Part shown: in pieces, positions 25,315 to 35,482 of the stretch
How the letters are laid out: each line of letters opens with the position of its first letter
Position numbering within the stretch: position 1 is the stretch's first letter
Origin: Flagellimonas eckloniae
GTDB lineage: Bacteria > Bacteroidota > Bacteroidia > Flavobacteriales > Flavobacteriaceae
NCBI RefSeq assembly: GCF_001413955.1
Contig: NZ_LCTZ01000002.1
Span: 1,784,501-1,848,500, forward strand
DNA length: 64,000 bases
Direction of reading: 5' to 3'
Notes under the pieces: generated by a model
Database searches by the model: none
Seen by the model: only the letters and a program-made list of their open reading frames with translations
Told to the model about the DNA's origin: nothing
Made by a program: the position numbers and the translations under genes

Positions 25315-27618
25315 TTAGTGACCTGTTACCTGGCTGTCTATTGGTATTAATTGTTCTCCTTGTACGCCGTACCAAACATTGATCATCCGAGGATTTTGAC
25401 TGGGCTTGTATCGTATTGAGATGGGGTGCCACCCTTTTTTAAGTGCAACTTTTCCATAACGCTTTCGTGGACCATGATATCCGCCATTGTCGACAATCAA
25501 TTCATCATCAATATAAAGCAGATTCCCTCCATCCGATCGTGTCTCAAATTCATAAACAGCATCTTTTTCTGCTTTGAAATACCCTTGGTAGATCATAGAG
25601 AAGTTTTTTTCATCCTTAAAATCACCTAGAGCAATACTGTCCACTTTTGTATAATTGCCATTAATAGGTGTTTTAATATCTTCGACTTTTTTAAATTTCC
25701 CTCGAGTGATCCATCTTTTTAAACCGCTTTCTTTTGGGGTTTTGCCGGATGCCTCTTTATAGGTTTTCTGAATTACCTTTGCTTTTTTTAAATCATTGAA
25801 TTTTTCACCACGATACGCACGGGCCTTGATTTCAATCGTGTCATTCACCATAAAAGGGGCCTCATATTTTATGGCTTCTTTTGTTGGACTTCTTCCATCC
25901 AAAGAGTAATAAATTTCCACGTCCTTAAGAGGGTATGCCAGTTCCAAAGCCACTTTGGTGCTGTCCACATAAGCGATGTCCTTTTCAAGACCTTTTACGG
26001 CAGGAATGTAATAGTACACATCAAGGGCATCCAACCTACTATATTGTTTTTCCAATCTCGAATTGAACTCCCCAAAATCTTTTTCTTGCGTTGCCCATCC
26101 ATTTTCTGATACGGCCAACATTCTGGGAAAGGCCTGATACTGCAATCGTTTAAAACTCGGAATCCACTCCGACCAGAGATTTGCCTGTAATCCAAGAACC
26201 CGTTCTGTTTGCTTGGGCGTAAAATAATCTGGCACCGGTTCGTAGTTATATATCTTTTCTACCGGATTACCTTCATTTAAATAGTCAAAATAATAGGCAT
26301 CCGTGGTTGTAATAACAATATCGTTTCCATTGTCTGCTGCAATTCCAGGTGCTTCTGGTCTCCAACCCCGCCACCACATGACAGAGGCATCTTCTGTTAG
26401 GCCGCCTGTAACAATCTCATCCCAGCCCATTAACTGTTTTCCTTTGGATTGCAAAAACTTCTCTATATGTCTATTGAAATGTGATTGTAATTCATGTTCG
26501 TCTTCCAAGTGATGCTTCTTAATCATAACTTGACAATTGGGACATTTTTTCCAAGTCCTTATATTGACCTCATCACCTCCAATATGGATGTATTTACTTG
26601 GAAACAGTTCAGCCACTTCCGTCAATATGTTCTCCATAAACTTGTAAGTAGTATCCTCTGCCAAACAAGCGGGTTTGGTAAATACCGTATCAAAACCAGA
26701 TTCTTCTCCTTCACACAATAAAAAGGGATAATTATCAATTGCGGACATAAAATGACCAGGCATATCAATCTCAGGAATTACAGTAATATTGCGTTCATCC
26801 GCATAGCTTATAATTTCCTTGATCTGTTCTTGGGTAAAGAATCCTCCGTACTTTCGCTCCCCATCCATTTCCTTAAAATTGGATTCGTCTATTTTGTACA
26901 ATTCATTCTCAATGGCTCTCGTGTTACAAATCGTATCCTGGTTGTTAGGGGTTCGCCATGCTCCTTTTTCCGTCAACAATGGATATTTTTTTATTTCAAT
27001 GCGCCATCCTTGATCATCAGTAAGATGCATGTGATAGGTATTCAATTTATAGAGTGCCATATAATCCAAAAATGCCTTTACTTCATCAATATTGAAGAAA
27101 TGACGGCTAAAATCCATATGCATCCCTCGCCAAGAAAAACGTGGCTCATCTTCAATACTCACTGCAGGCACAAACCAATCTGAAGCTGTTTTTTTCGAAC
27201 TTTCTACTGCCACTGGTAAAAGTTGACGAATAGTTTGAACCGCATTAAAAAAACCACCTTCATCCGATGCTTCTATAACTATAGAAGTGGTATTAACTTC
27301 TAATGTATATGCGCCTTGTTTTAAGCCTTCTACATTTTTAAAAAAAAATGCTCCTTCTGCCAATGTATTTTTCAATTCCAAATTGTAGTCCGCAGCTTTT
27401 TCAAACATGCTTACCAAAAAGTCTGCTGCTTTTTCCTGATTTCTGCTATCGAGGATAATCGCTGTATTTTCTTTTATTTCAAAGGAACCTTCATTGAGTT
27501 TAAAATTTAAAGGCTTTGGAATTATTGATATATCCTCTTTTTTAAATGACGGATTGGGCTTTGAGCATGAAACCGAAAAAACCAAAATAAAAATTAAAAA
27601 TAGGCTATGCTTTTTCAT
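25315..27618 (-). CDS. GH20 beta-N-acetylhexosaminidase with PA14-like C-terminus
   Basis: 767 residues, lipoprotein signal (ILVFSVSC, Cys18). The GH20 barrel shows YHMHLTDDQGWR (about 195-206), VIPEIDMPGH and catalytic Asp349-Glu350 in HIGGDEVNI. The C-terminal part differs from the second GH20 gene: a chitobiase-like Ig domain (IYYSLDGRSPT) is followed by a PA14-like sugar-binding module (about 675-765, YEFETRSDGGNLLYIDDELI). Different add-on modules suggest different placement on the glycan. The start codon overlaps the stop of GH29 at 27615 by 4 bp. Confidence 0.93.
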   Translation of the reverse strand: MKKHSLFLIFILVFSVSCSKPNPSFKKEDISIIPKPLNFKLNEGSFEIKENTAIILDSRNQEKAADFLVSMFEKAADYNLELKNTLAEGAFFFKNVEGLKQGAYTLEVNTTSIVIEASDEGGFFNAVQTIRQLLPVAVESSKKTASDWFVPAVSIEDEPRFSWRGMHMDFSRHFFNIDEVKAFLDYMALYKLNTYHMHLTDDQGWRIEIKKYPLLTEKGAWRTPNNQDTICNTRAIENELYKIDESNFKEMDGERKYGGFFTQEQIKEIISYADERNITVIPEIDMPGHFMSAIDNYPFLLCEGEESGFDTVFTKPACLAEDTTYKFMENILTEVAELFPSKYIHIGGDEVNIRTWKKCPNCQVMIKKHHLEDEHELQSHFNRHIEKFLQSKGKQLMGWDEIVTGGLTEDASVMWWRGWRPEAPGIAADNGNDIVITTTDAYYFDYLNEGNPVEKIYNYEPVPDYFTPKQTERVLGLQANLWSEWIPSFKRLQYQAFPRMLAVSENGWATQEKDFGEFNSRLEKQYSRLDALDVYYYIPAVKGLEKDIAYVDSTKVALELAYPLKDVEIYYSLDGRSPTKEAIKYEAPFMVNDTIEIKARAYRGEKFNDLKKAKVIQKTYKEASGKTPKESGLKRWITRGKFKKVEDIKTPINGNYTKVDSIALGDFKDEKNFSMIYQGYFKAEKDAVYEFETRSDGGNLLYIDDELIVDNGGYHGPRKRYGKVALKKGWHPISIRYKPSQNPRMINVWYGVQGEQLIPIDSQVTGH

Positions 27619-28913
27619 TTTATGTTCAATTTTAAAACCTCATCTATCCCATCTATTTTTTTACTGTCCATGTAAATAAAAACACCTTCTTTTATTTGTT
27701 TGAATTTCACTCTTTTTCCGTCAAAAGTTTTTACCGAAACTATCTTTTCGTTTAGTTCCGGAATAAAGAAATAGGGTTTTGATGAAGGATTTAAAATATG
27801 CATGTACAGCGTTTTCCCTTTTCTGGTCATTGTGCCCCATTCTTGGCTTTTAATAACATTACCGCGTGTACCATAAATACTTTCTCCGTAAGTACTGGTC
27901 CACTCACCTATTTCACCTAAAGTATCAACAAATTCTGGCTGAATTTCCCCATTTGGCATTGGACCTACATTTAATAATAAGTTGCCATTTTTGCCTGCCG
28001 CATTTACAAGAAAGTGAATGAGTTGCTTTGTAGTTTTATACTTTTTGTCGTTTAAATTAAATCCCCACGCTTTTCCCATGGTGGCACAAGATTCCAATGG
28101 CAGCTGACTTACCTGAACTCCTGCACTATATCCTCCTTGATTTTCTCCCGGTAAATCGCGCTCAAAAGTTTGAATATCCTCTCCCGGTATGGGTTGAATG
28201 TGATGATTATTTGCGATTAACGTATTTGGGCTCAGCTCGTGGATTAAAGCATAAATCTCATCATAATGCCAATTGGCTTGTTTTCTGTCCCAATGTCCAT
28301 CAAACCAAATACATCCTATTTCGCCATAATTTGTAAGAAGTTCGGTGAGTTGGGTTTTCATGAATTTTATATAATCTTTCCAAGCTTCTTCATCACCTTT
28401 TCTACCATTTTTATAGTCCTCTCTTGCCCAATCTAAAAGTGAGTAATAGAAATTTAATTGTATTCCTTCTTTTTTACAGGCTTCAGCCAATTCTTTTAAA
28501 GGATCTCTATCAAACCGTGTAGCATCTATAATATCATAATCTGTAGCATTGGTATCGAACATACTAAAGCTATCATGGTGTCGAGAGGTAATTGTAATAT
28601 ACTTCATGCCTGCAGATTTGGCTATTTTAACCCACTCCTCGGCATTAAAATCTTCAGGGTCAAAAAACTTCGGTAATTTTTTATAGGTCTCCAGTGGTAT
28701 TTTTTGTTGATGCATTACCCATTCACCATCCCCTAAAACACTGTAAACACCCCAGTGAATAAACATACCAAATTTCATATCCTGAAAAGTAGCCCGTGCT
28801 TCTAAATTACCTTGGGTTGGTGTATACTCTGGCATTGGGTAATCGTAAAATTTTTGTGCATTTACTGTAAGTGTTGCCCAAAAACACATCAAAATCAAAA
28901 TCACTTTCTTCAT
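27615..28913 (-). CDS. GH29 alpha-L-fucosidase (copy 1)
   Basis: 432 residues with a cleavable signal peptide (MKKVILILMCFWATLTVNAQ). The family's active-site blocks are present: FGMFIHWGVYSVLGDGEW, YITITSRHHDSFSMFD and the nucleophile Asp205 in IGCIWFDGHWD. FNLNDKKYKT and AAGKNGNLLLNVGPMPNGEI mark the end of the barrel, followed by a short beta-domain. GH29 enzymes remove alpha-L-fucose with retention. The acid/base residue cannot be placed by eye. It is tightly coupled to the GH20 gene downstream (4-bp overlap). Confidence 0.93.
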   Translation of the reverse strand: MKKVILILMCFWATLTVNAQKFYDYPMPEYTPTQGNLEARATFQDMKFGMFIHWGVYSVLGDGEWVMHQQKIPLETYKKLPKFFDPEDFNAEEWVKIAKSAGMKYITITSRHHDSFSMFDTNATDYDIIDATRFDRDPLKELAEACKKEGIQLNFYYSLLDWAREDYKNGRKGDEEAWKDYIKFMKTQLTELLTNYGEIGCIWFDGHWDRKQANWHYDEIYALIHELSPNTLIANNHHIQPIPGEDIQTFERDLPGENQGGYSAGVQVSQLPLESCATMGKAWGFNLNDKKYKTTKQLIHFLVNAAGKNGNLLLNVGPMPNGEIQPEFVDTLGEIGEWTSTYGESIYGTRGNVIKSQEWGTMTRKGKTLYMHILNPSSKPYFFIPELNEKIVSVKTFDGKRVKFKQIKEGVFIYMDSKKIDGIDEVLKLNIK

Positions 28914-28947
28914 TGTCTCATTAATTTGGTATACTTAATTTTTGCTG

Positions 28948-30450
28948 TTATCTGTCTGTTTTATAAATATCGATGGACACATCATTGGACTGTGCTTCCC
29001 CTTGGGTAGAACGTCCTTTATTCACTACCGCTACCAATTCATCTGTAAGTTCTTTTACCAGTTCAGGATATTTGTCGTGCACATTATGTTGCTCTTCTTC
29101 ATCTGCCATCATATCGTATAATTGCACTTCTGGCATTCCCATTTTTCGGGCCTTGGGGTCTTTTATATTGGACCATCCGCCAGAACCAGGATTAAGTTCC
29201 AATTTCCACTTTCCCTTTCGTATGGAAAATTTTCCATGAATCGAATGGTGTACTACAACATCATGATTGGTACTGGCAGTAGCATCGGTAAGTAAGGGTA
29301 AAATGTTAAAAGAGTCCTCACCCGCAGTATCGGGAATCTCAGCTCCTGTTATCTCCGCAACCGTTGCCATCAAACTGGTAAGACAAACCAATTCATCGTT
29401 TTCAGAATTGGGTGGCACCTTGCCAGGCCATTTGACTATAAAGGGAATGCGATGACCTCCCTCCCATATATCCGATTTGGAACCTCTAAACTGTGCACTT
29501 GGAAAATGACCCTGTTCTTCCAACTGCTTTCCTTTGGCTGCTGGATAAGAACAGCCATTATCGCTCGTAAAAAAAACCAAGGTGTTATTTGCAATTCCAT
29601 TTTTCTCCAAAGCTTTTATCACCTGGCCAACTACATCATCAGTCTGCATTACAAAATCTGCATATGGTCCCATACCGCTTTTCCCTTTCCATTCTGCCGT
29701 GGGAACAACTGGACTATGGGGTGAGTTTAATGCCAGATACAGAAAGAAAGGGGCATCTTTTTTTGATTGTTCTTCGATATATTCTGCAGTATTCTTAGCC
29801 AAAAGGGGTAACATTTCCACTTCTGGCATATGGTCCACCACCTTATCATTTTGAATCACGGTTTTCATAACTCGGGAATGATGAAAACCAAAATAGGAAT
29901 CAAATCCCCTGCTAATTGGTCCATTAGGAACCGTGGAACCCACGGGTGCCAAAAGCGCTTTTTTTCCATCGTATAATTTTACAGCTTTTCCACTATCGTC
30001 CACAAAATCAAATCCCAAATGCCATTTTCCGATAATGGCTGTACTATATCCTTGTTTTTTTAGTAAGGTTGGGACGGTCAATCTGTCCTTGTCAATCAAT
30101 GGTTCCCGTTCGGCACCACCTGCCAAAACACCTTCTTGTAGACGACTGCGCCATGCGTAGCGTCCGGTTAGAATACCATAGCGAGTGGGTGTACATACCG
30201 AGGATCCAGAATGCGCATCGGTAAAAGTCATTCCTTCCCGAGCCAGACCATCAATATTGGGTGTTGGAATTTTACCTCTTTCAGGATTTAGCACCTGCAC
30301 ATCCCCATACCCTAAATCATCGCAAAGAATATAGACAATATTGGGAGCAGTTTTTGCTGCCTGCACTTTGGGTTCAACCGTTTTTTTCTGCGCACATGAA
30401 ATCAAGGTAGCGGCCAAAAAAAGTACTGGAACCAACCGTTTTAAAATCAT
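28948..30450 (-). CDS. Sulfatase S1 family, CTPTR type (sulfatase 1)
   Basis: About 500 residues. The ATG at 30448-30450 gives a lipoprotein signal (LVPVLFLAATLISC); an in-frame ATG at 30468 is the alternative. The formylglycine Cys86 lies in VCTPTRYGILTGRYAWRSRL. The metal-binding pairs are in ILCDDLGYGD (Asp-Asp) and FFTSDNGC (Asp-Asn). The CTPTR-YGILTGRYAW form resembles galactose/GalNAc-6-sulfatase-like members, but subfamily assignment needs a profile search. It hydrolyses sulfate esters after Cys is converted to formylglycine. It sits between a GH92 and a GH29 gene. Confidence 0.92.
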   Translation of the reverse strand: MILKRLVPVLFLAATLISCAQKKTVEPKVQAAKTAPNIVYILCDDLGYGDVQVLNPERGKIPTPNIDGLAREGMTFTDAHSGSSVCTPTRYGILTGRYAWRSRLQEGVLAGGAEREPLIDKDRLTVPTLLKKQGYSTAIIGKWHLGFDFVDDSGKAVKLYDGKKALLAPVGSTVPNGPISRGFDSYFGFHHSRVMKTVIQNDKVVDHMPEVEMLPLLAKNTAEYIEEQSKKDAPFFLYLALNSPHSPVVPTAEWKGKSGMGPYADFVMQTDDVVGQVIKALEKNGIANNTLVFFTSDNGCSYPAAKGKQLEEQGHFPSAQFRGSKSDIWEGGHRIPFIVKWPGKVPPNSENDELVCLTSLMATVAEITGAEIPDTAGEDSFNILPLLTDATASTNHDVVVHHSIHGKFSIRKGKWKLELNPGSGGWSNIKDPKARKMGMPEVQLYDMMADEEEQHNVHDKYPELVKELTDELVAVVNKGRSTQGEAQSNDVSIDIYKTDR

Positions 30451-30472
30451 ATACCTGTGGTAGTTCATATTT

Positions 30473-32785
30473 TTAATTTATGATAGGTTCTGGCCCCATC
30501 TCCATTTCTAAAATTCCACCCTTAACAATTTCTTGGTGTGTAATCCAAAAGCGGTCCAAGGGTTTTCCATTCAGTTTTATCGATTGGATATAGATATTGT
30601 CTTTGGAATTGTTATTTGCTTGGATTTTAAATTTCTTTCCTGAATAATAATCTTGGTCTAATTTTATTTCGATTTCATTGAAAACCGGACTTGTAATTTG
30701 ATATACATTATCCCCAGGGTTTATGGGGTGAATTCCCATTGAGGCCAACACATACCATGCGGACATTTGTCCTACATCTTCATTGCCACACAAACCGTAC
30801 GCGTCTGTTCCATAGGCGGATTCGCATATTTTCCGTGTCCATTTTTGGGTCAAATGTGGAACTCCAGCGGTATTTAGCATAAATGGAACATGGTGCACTG
30901 GTTCATTTGGATGATTGTAATAGTTATTCCAAAGGAAATCTTCCGGAGTATTTTCAAAGAAAGAAATAAGTTCATTTTTAAAGGCTTCCTTACCTCCCAT
31001 CAAAGTTTTTAAACCTTCAATATCATGGGGTACAAACCATCCTTGTTGGTAGGGGTTGCTTTCGATACACCCCTGTCCGTGAACAGTTTTTCCTTTCCAT
31101 TCCAACCAATTTCCAGTGCTGTCCTTAGCTCTAAACCAATTTACTTCATCATTCCAAATATTAGCATAGTTCTTACTTTTCTTAAAGTACTCCTCTGCAA
31201 TTTCTTTTTTACCCAGAGATTTTGCAAATGTTGCCAGTGCCCAATCCGAATATGCATATTCCAAGGTTTTGGAAATGTGCTTATGGGCATATCCCAATTC
31301 ACCATTTCCAGTATTGTTGACCGTATTTAAAGAATATTGAAAAGCCTTCTCTATATCATAATTCCGAATTCCTTTTTGATAAGCATCATTGATTACGGAA
31401 ACGGCAGGATTCCCCAGCATACACCCCGAATAGGAATTCAACATTTCCCATCTAGGCAGGTATTCGCGTCCGCTTAACTCAGCCATCTGTAATAAGGAAT
31501 TGACCTCATCATTTACCAATTTTGGGTTGATTATTGTCTGTAAGGGGAATTGCGACCGAAATACATCCCAGCCACTAAAAATGGTTCTATAGGTAAAGTC
31601 TTTGGTTTGATGTACTTTTTTATCAGCACCAATATAATTCCCATTAACATCTGAAAATGTACGTGGATCTATCATGGTATGGTATAGGGCGGTATAAAAA
31701 ATAGTTTTTTCTACCTCGGTTGCCCCTGTAACAGAAATATCTTTTATAGAGTCATTCCACAAAATGTGCGCATCTTCACTGACTTTATCAAAATCCCAAT
31801 GGTCAATGTCATGCTCCAAGTTTGCCTTTGCTCCTTCCTCATTTACAAATGAAATACCACTCTTTACCAAAACCTGTTCCCCTTCCGTGGTACTGAAATT
31901 GGTATAAAACCCTATATGTTTTCCTTGAAGTTCCTTTTTGCCTTCAAAAATTTGGGCATTTTCCACAGCTAGTTGATAGTCATCTTGCCTTATAAAGCGC
32001 ATTTTTCGGGGCACATCAGGAATATTGGCACTCCAAAATCCATAATCCTTAAGTGGTTTACTGAACTGGCAATAAAAATAGACTGTGTAATCGGCATTTC
32101 CGGCCCCAGCACCCCAGCCTCCTCCTTCGGGTGGACATTTCATCCAACCAGAAATGGCATTTTCATTTACAACTTTGATATACTGCTCTGTGGACGTTCC
32201 TCCCACCCTTCGGGATAGATCTATTTGTATTCTGGAGCTATCATTTTCGGGGAAGGTAAAACGTATAATCCCCGCCCTTGGTGCAGCTGTCAATTCTGCT
32301 TTCACATGATAATCATCCAGCGTAACAGCATAATAACCCGCTTTTGTGACTTCTGTCTCGTGTGAAAATCGGGAACGATACCCGCCTTCGGGATTCTTGG
32401 GAAAACCTCTATTTGTTTTTAACTTCCCTGTTGTTGGTGTAACTAAAAAGTTTCCTAAATCCCCAAACCATCCCACACCACTCATATGTGTAAAGCTAAA
32501 ACCCTCCAAAGTTTCGTGTTCATATGAATACCCCGAACCATTGTCACCTCCTGTAAAGGTATCTGGACTTAGCTGTACTAAGCCAAAAGGCGTGGCCGCC
32601 CCAGGAAATGTTTTTCCAAAACCATGTGTATCTTTTGTCTTTTTACCATAGGTAACCGCTCCAATAATAGGATTGATATAATCCACAGGCTGTTTTTGCT
32701 GGACACTTGGAGTACAGGAATTGGCAAAAACTACCAGCCAATAAATGGTAGCCAAAAATCCCAAATTTAATTTCCGTATCCCCAT
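30473..32785 (-). CDS. GH92 alpha-mannosidase (copy C), lipoprotein
   Basis: 770 residues, lipoprotein signal ending WLVVFANSC (Cys24). Landmarks: DYINPIIGAVTYGKKTKDTH with an insertion relative to the other copies, SGWDVFRSQFPLQTIIN, and GNEDVGQMSAWYVLASMGIHP. The usual EGNAWQY block is ESNPYQQGWFVPHD: the Glu is kept but the Ala-Trp-Gln-Tyr following it is Pro-Tyr-Gln-Gln, suggesting an altered sugar subsite. The C-terminus (IQSIKLNGKPLDRFWITHQE) matches copy A. It is an exo-alpha-mannosidase by family; the linkage or modified sugar it prefers is unknown. Confidence 0.92.
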   Translation of the reverse strand: MGIRKLNLGFLATIYWLVVFANSCTPSVQQKQPVDYINPIIGAVTYGKKTKDTHGFGKTFPGAATPFGLVQLSPDTFTGGDNGSGYSYEHETLEGFSFTHMSGVGWFGDLGNFLVTPTTGKLKTNRGFPKNPEGGYRSRFSHETEVTKAGYYAVTLDDYHVKAELTAAPRAGIIRFTFPENDSSRIQIDLSRRVGGTSTEQYIKVVNENAISGWMKCPPEGGGWGAGAGNADYTVYFYCQFSKPLKDYGFWSANIPDVPRKMRFIRQDDYQLAVENAQIFEGKKELQGKHIGFYTNFSTTEGEQVLVKSGISFVNEEGAKANLEHDIDHWDFDKVSEDAHILWNDSIKDISVTGATEVEKTIFYTALYHTMIDPRTFSDVNGNYIGADKKVHQTKDFTYRTIFSGWDVFRSQFPLQTIINPKLVNDEVNSLLQMAELSGREYLPRWEMLNSYSGCMLGNPAVSVINDAYQKGIRNYDIEKAFQYSLNTVNNTGNGELGYAHKHISKTLEYAYSDWALATFAKSLGKKEIAEEYFKKSKNYANIWNDEVNWFRAKDSTGNWLEWKGKTVHGQGCIESNPYQQGWFVPHDIEGLKTLMGGKEAFKNELISFFENTPEDFLWNNYYNHPNEPVHHVPFMLNTAGVPHLTQKWTRKICESAYGTDAYGLCGNEDVGQMSAWYVLASMGIHPINPGDNVYQITSPVFNEIEIKLDQDYYSGKKFKIQANNNSKDNIYIQSIKLNGKPLDRFWITHQEIVKGGILEMEMGPEPIIN

Positions 32786-32791
32786 ACTATT

Positions 32792-35482
32792 TTAATTCAC
32801 ATGCAATTTCCCTCTTAACCTTATATCTTTTGATGATGCCCCAATCATAATTCTAAAATCTCCAGATTCTACAACTCGTTTTAAATCTTTATCCAACATA
32901 GAGAGTTCTTCTGGTCCTATTTGAAAAGTTACTTGTTTTTGTTCTCCTGCTTTTAGCGAAATTCTTTGAAAGCCTTTAAGTTCTTTAATGGGACGTACTA
33001 CTGAAGCCAATTCATCTCGAATGTATAGTTGAATGACCTCATCACCATCAATTTCTCCAGTATTCTTTACCATACACGAAACTTGGACCGTTTCGCTAGT
33101 TGCGATATTATTTTTACTGAATTCTAAATTGGAATATTCGAAAGTGGTATAACTCAACCCAAAACCAAATGGGAACAACGGTTGCCCGGTAAGATTATGG
33201 TAATTATCACCCCGTCCTGTGGGCTTATTGTTATAATACAATGGACATTGTGCTGCATCAACTGGAAATGTAATGGGTAAACGTCCTGCAGGATTTTCAT
33301 CCCCAAACAGTATATCTGCCAATCCGTTTCCTCCATTTTCACCAGAATACCAAGACATTACAATACCATCTACATTGGGCTTCCAATTAGCCATAGTTAT
33401 GGCACTACCACCAACTAATATAACAACTGTTGGTTTGCCTGTTTTAGCAACTGCTTTAATTAAGGCTTCTTGATGTCCTGGAAGGTCTAATAAGGCCCTA
33501 TCTTGAAATTCGCCTTCGTGAATTCCTGCTACTACTACAGCAATATCACTTTGTTTAGCGATTGCAACTGCGTTGCCAATTTGTTCATCAACCATATCTT
33601 CTACACCGTAATCCCAAATCATTTTGAATTTTGCATTTCCTGCCGATTCAAAATACTCTAGTTTGATGTCGTAGGTTTTTCCTGCCTGAAACTTGAATGG
33701 TTTTACAATAGTATTATAAGATTGTTTTTGCCAGTTATCAATAAGCAACTCGTCATCCAAGTACAAACGATAGCCGTCATTTCCCTCGATACCAATATTG
33801 AAAACACCTGTTTCTGGAGCTTTTAATTTCCCTGTCCATCTTGCTGAAAACCAATCATACGGCAAATCTTTATGTGGAGAAAAGAGGGTCCAACCAAATT
33901 GAATTTTCTTATCAATGCGTTCTACTTTAGCTTCTCCACTTAATTTTATATTATCAAAATATTCTGCTTGTAAACCAACTTCTTCTTTTCCGTGTTTTGT
34001 ATTTGATAAAAAGTCTGATGCAACTACTTTGTACGATTGTTCTTTAAATGGCACACCTTCTGCATATGATACATTTGCTTCCCCAATTTTATTGATTATA
34101 CCATCATACACGGACACTTTATCATTACCTGGACCACTATAGCCCCCTAAACGTGCTGCTTTAGCATCATAACCAATCAATGCTACTTTCATTGATTTTT
34201 CTAATGGCAATACGTTATCGTTATTTTGTAACAATACCATAGATTTAGATGCAGCTGTTCTGGCTAATTCACGATGAGTTTTATGTCCGTTCCATTTAGC
34301 AGCTTCTTCAACATCAACATAAGGATTTTCAAATAGGCCCAATTCAAACTTCACTTTTAAAATACGCCTAACGGCTTCATCTATGGCCTTTTCATCTACC
34401 ATTCCATTTTCAAAAGCTTCCCAAAACAATGGTTTATGATTGTAATTGGTTTGAAACATAACATCCAATCCCGCTTCCACGGCATCCTCTGTAGCTTCGG
34501 CATAATCTTTAGCTGTAAAATGTAATACATTGGCGCCTCCTGTTGCTCCTGCATCGGAAATCACAAAACCATCAAAACCCCATTCTTCTTTCAGTTTTTT
34601 ACTCAGTAACCATTCGTTGGAAGTACATGGTGTGCCATCAACAGAATTATAAGAGGTCATTACAGACCGCGCGCCTGTTTTTTGGAATACCGTTTTAAAT
34701 GCTGGAAAGTAGACTTCTTCCAATAAACGCTCGTTAAAGCTGATAGGGTAACTGTCCCGGCCCCCAGCTCCCACATTGGCCACAAAATGTTTTGGTGTTG
34801 TAATAACATCCTCCCGTTCAAAAGCTCCAATAAATGCCGATGCCATTTGCGTGGTCAAATACGGGTCTTCCCCATAAGTTTCTTCGGTACGCCCCCAACG
34901 TACATCACGTGCAATGTTTAATACTGGTGATAGAATTTGACGTATCCCTCTTGTTTTAGTCTCTTTGGTAATGGCCTTGGCTACCTTACCCACCAAAGTG
35001 GTGTCCCAGGTTGCAGCAAGGGCTATGGCTTGTGGGTATGCTGTTGCCCCATCACGTGCCAAACCATGTAAGGCTTCATTAAATGGGATTATGGGTATGC
35101 CCAAACGTGATTCTTCCAAAAAATAACGTTGAATTTCGTTGATATCCTGAGCCATTTGTTCGGCACTTCCCGTGGAACCATAATCCATGATTTGTTCTGC
35201 GGCATTGTCATTCTTTCCTTTAGATGATATTTGAAACCCGAAAATGCCGTGTTTAAGCTTGTCCTTGCCAATGCTTAAATCGCCGGGAATCATAAACATT
35301 TGCCAGAACTTTTCTTCCAGAGTCATTCTTCCCATAAGATCGTCTACACGTTCCTGTACCGAAAGTTTTGGGTTTTTATACCCTAGATTTTCATCGTTCG
35401 ATTTCTTGGAACATGCCCATATGCACAAGCCTGAAAAGGTGATTATCACTATCTTTTTTAAGTACTCCAATTTTTCAATCAA
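32792..35482 (-). CDS. GH3 beta-glycosidase with inserted PA14 domain
   Basis: 896 residues with a lipoprotein signal (FSGLCIWAC, Cys24). The GH3 barrel (about 40-390) holds IPFNEALHGLARDGATAYPQ, KHFVANVGAGGRDS and nucleophile Asp310 in FDGFVISDAGATGG. The alpha/beta sandwich is interrupted by a PA14 domain (about 490-640, YRLYLDDELLIDNW), and a fibronectin-III-like domain ends the protein. This layout is typical of beta-glucosidase/beta-xylosidase-type GH3 enzymes, not the short bacterial NagZ type. In this context it may remove a beta-linked hexose or pentose cap; the sugar is not readable from sequence. Confidence 0.92.
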   Translation of the reverse strand: MIEKLEYLKKIVIITFSGLCIWACSKKSNDENLGYKNPKLSVQERVDDLMGRMTLEEKFWQMFMIPGDLSIGKDKLKHGIFGFQISSKGKNDNAAEQIMDYGSTGSAEQMAQDINEIQRYFLEESRLGIPIIPFNEALHGLARDGATAYPQAIALAATWDTTLVGKVAKAITKETKTRGIRQILSPVLNIARDVRWGRTEETYGEDPYLTTQMASAFIGAFEREDVITTPKHFVANVGAGGRDSYPISFNERLLEEVYFPAFKTVFQKTGARSVMTSYNSVDGTPCTSNEWLLSKKLKEEWGFDGFVISDAGATGGANVLHFTAKDYAEATEDAVEAGLDVMFQTNYNHKPLFWEAFENGMVDEKAIDEAVRRILKVKFELGLFENPYVDVEEAAKWNGHKTHRELARTAASKSMVLLQNNDNVLPLEKSMKVALIGYDAKAARLGGYSGPGNDKVSVYDGIINKIGEANVSYAEGVPFKEQSYKVVASDFLSNTKHGKEEVGLQAEYFDNIKLSGEAKVERIDKKIQFGWTLFSPHKDLPYDWFSARWTGKLKAPETGVFNIGIEGNDGYRLYLDDELLIDNWQKQSYNTIVKPFKFQAGKTYDIKLEYFESAGNAKFKMIWDYGVEDMVDEQIGNAVAIAKQSDIAVVVAGIHEGEFQDRALLDLPGHQEALIKAVAKTGKPTVVILVGGSAITMANWKPNVDGIVMSWYSGENGGNGLADILFGDENPAGRLPITFPVDAAQCPLYYNNKPTGRGDNYHNLTGQPLFPFGFGLSYTTFEYSNLEFSKNNIATSETVQVSCMVKNTGEIDGDEVIQLYIRDELASVVRPIKELKGFQRISLKAGEQKQVTFQIGPEELSMLDKDLKRVVESGDFRIMIGASSKDIRLRGKLHVN

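Noticed and set aside
25301..25432. N-terminal extension of GH92 copy B to 25432
   Set aside because: It would overlap the end of the upstream GH20 gene by over 110 bp and lacks a signal peptide; the ATG at 25298-25300 begins a normal lipoprotein signal 14 bp after the GH20 stop.
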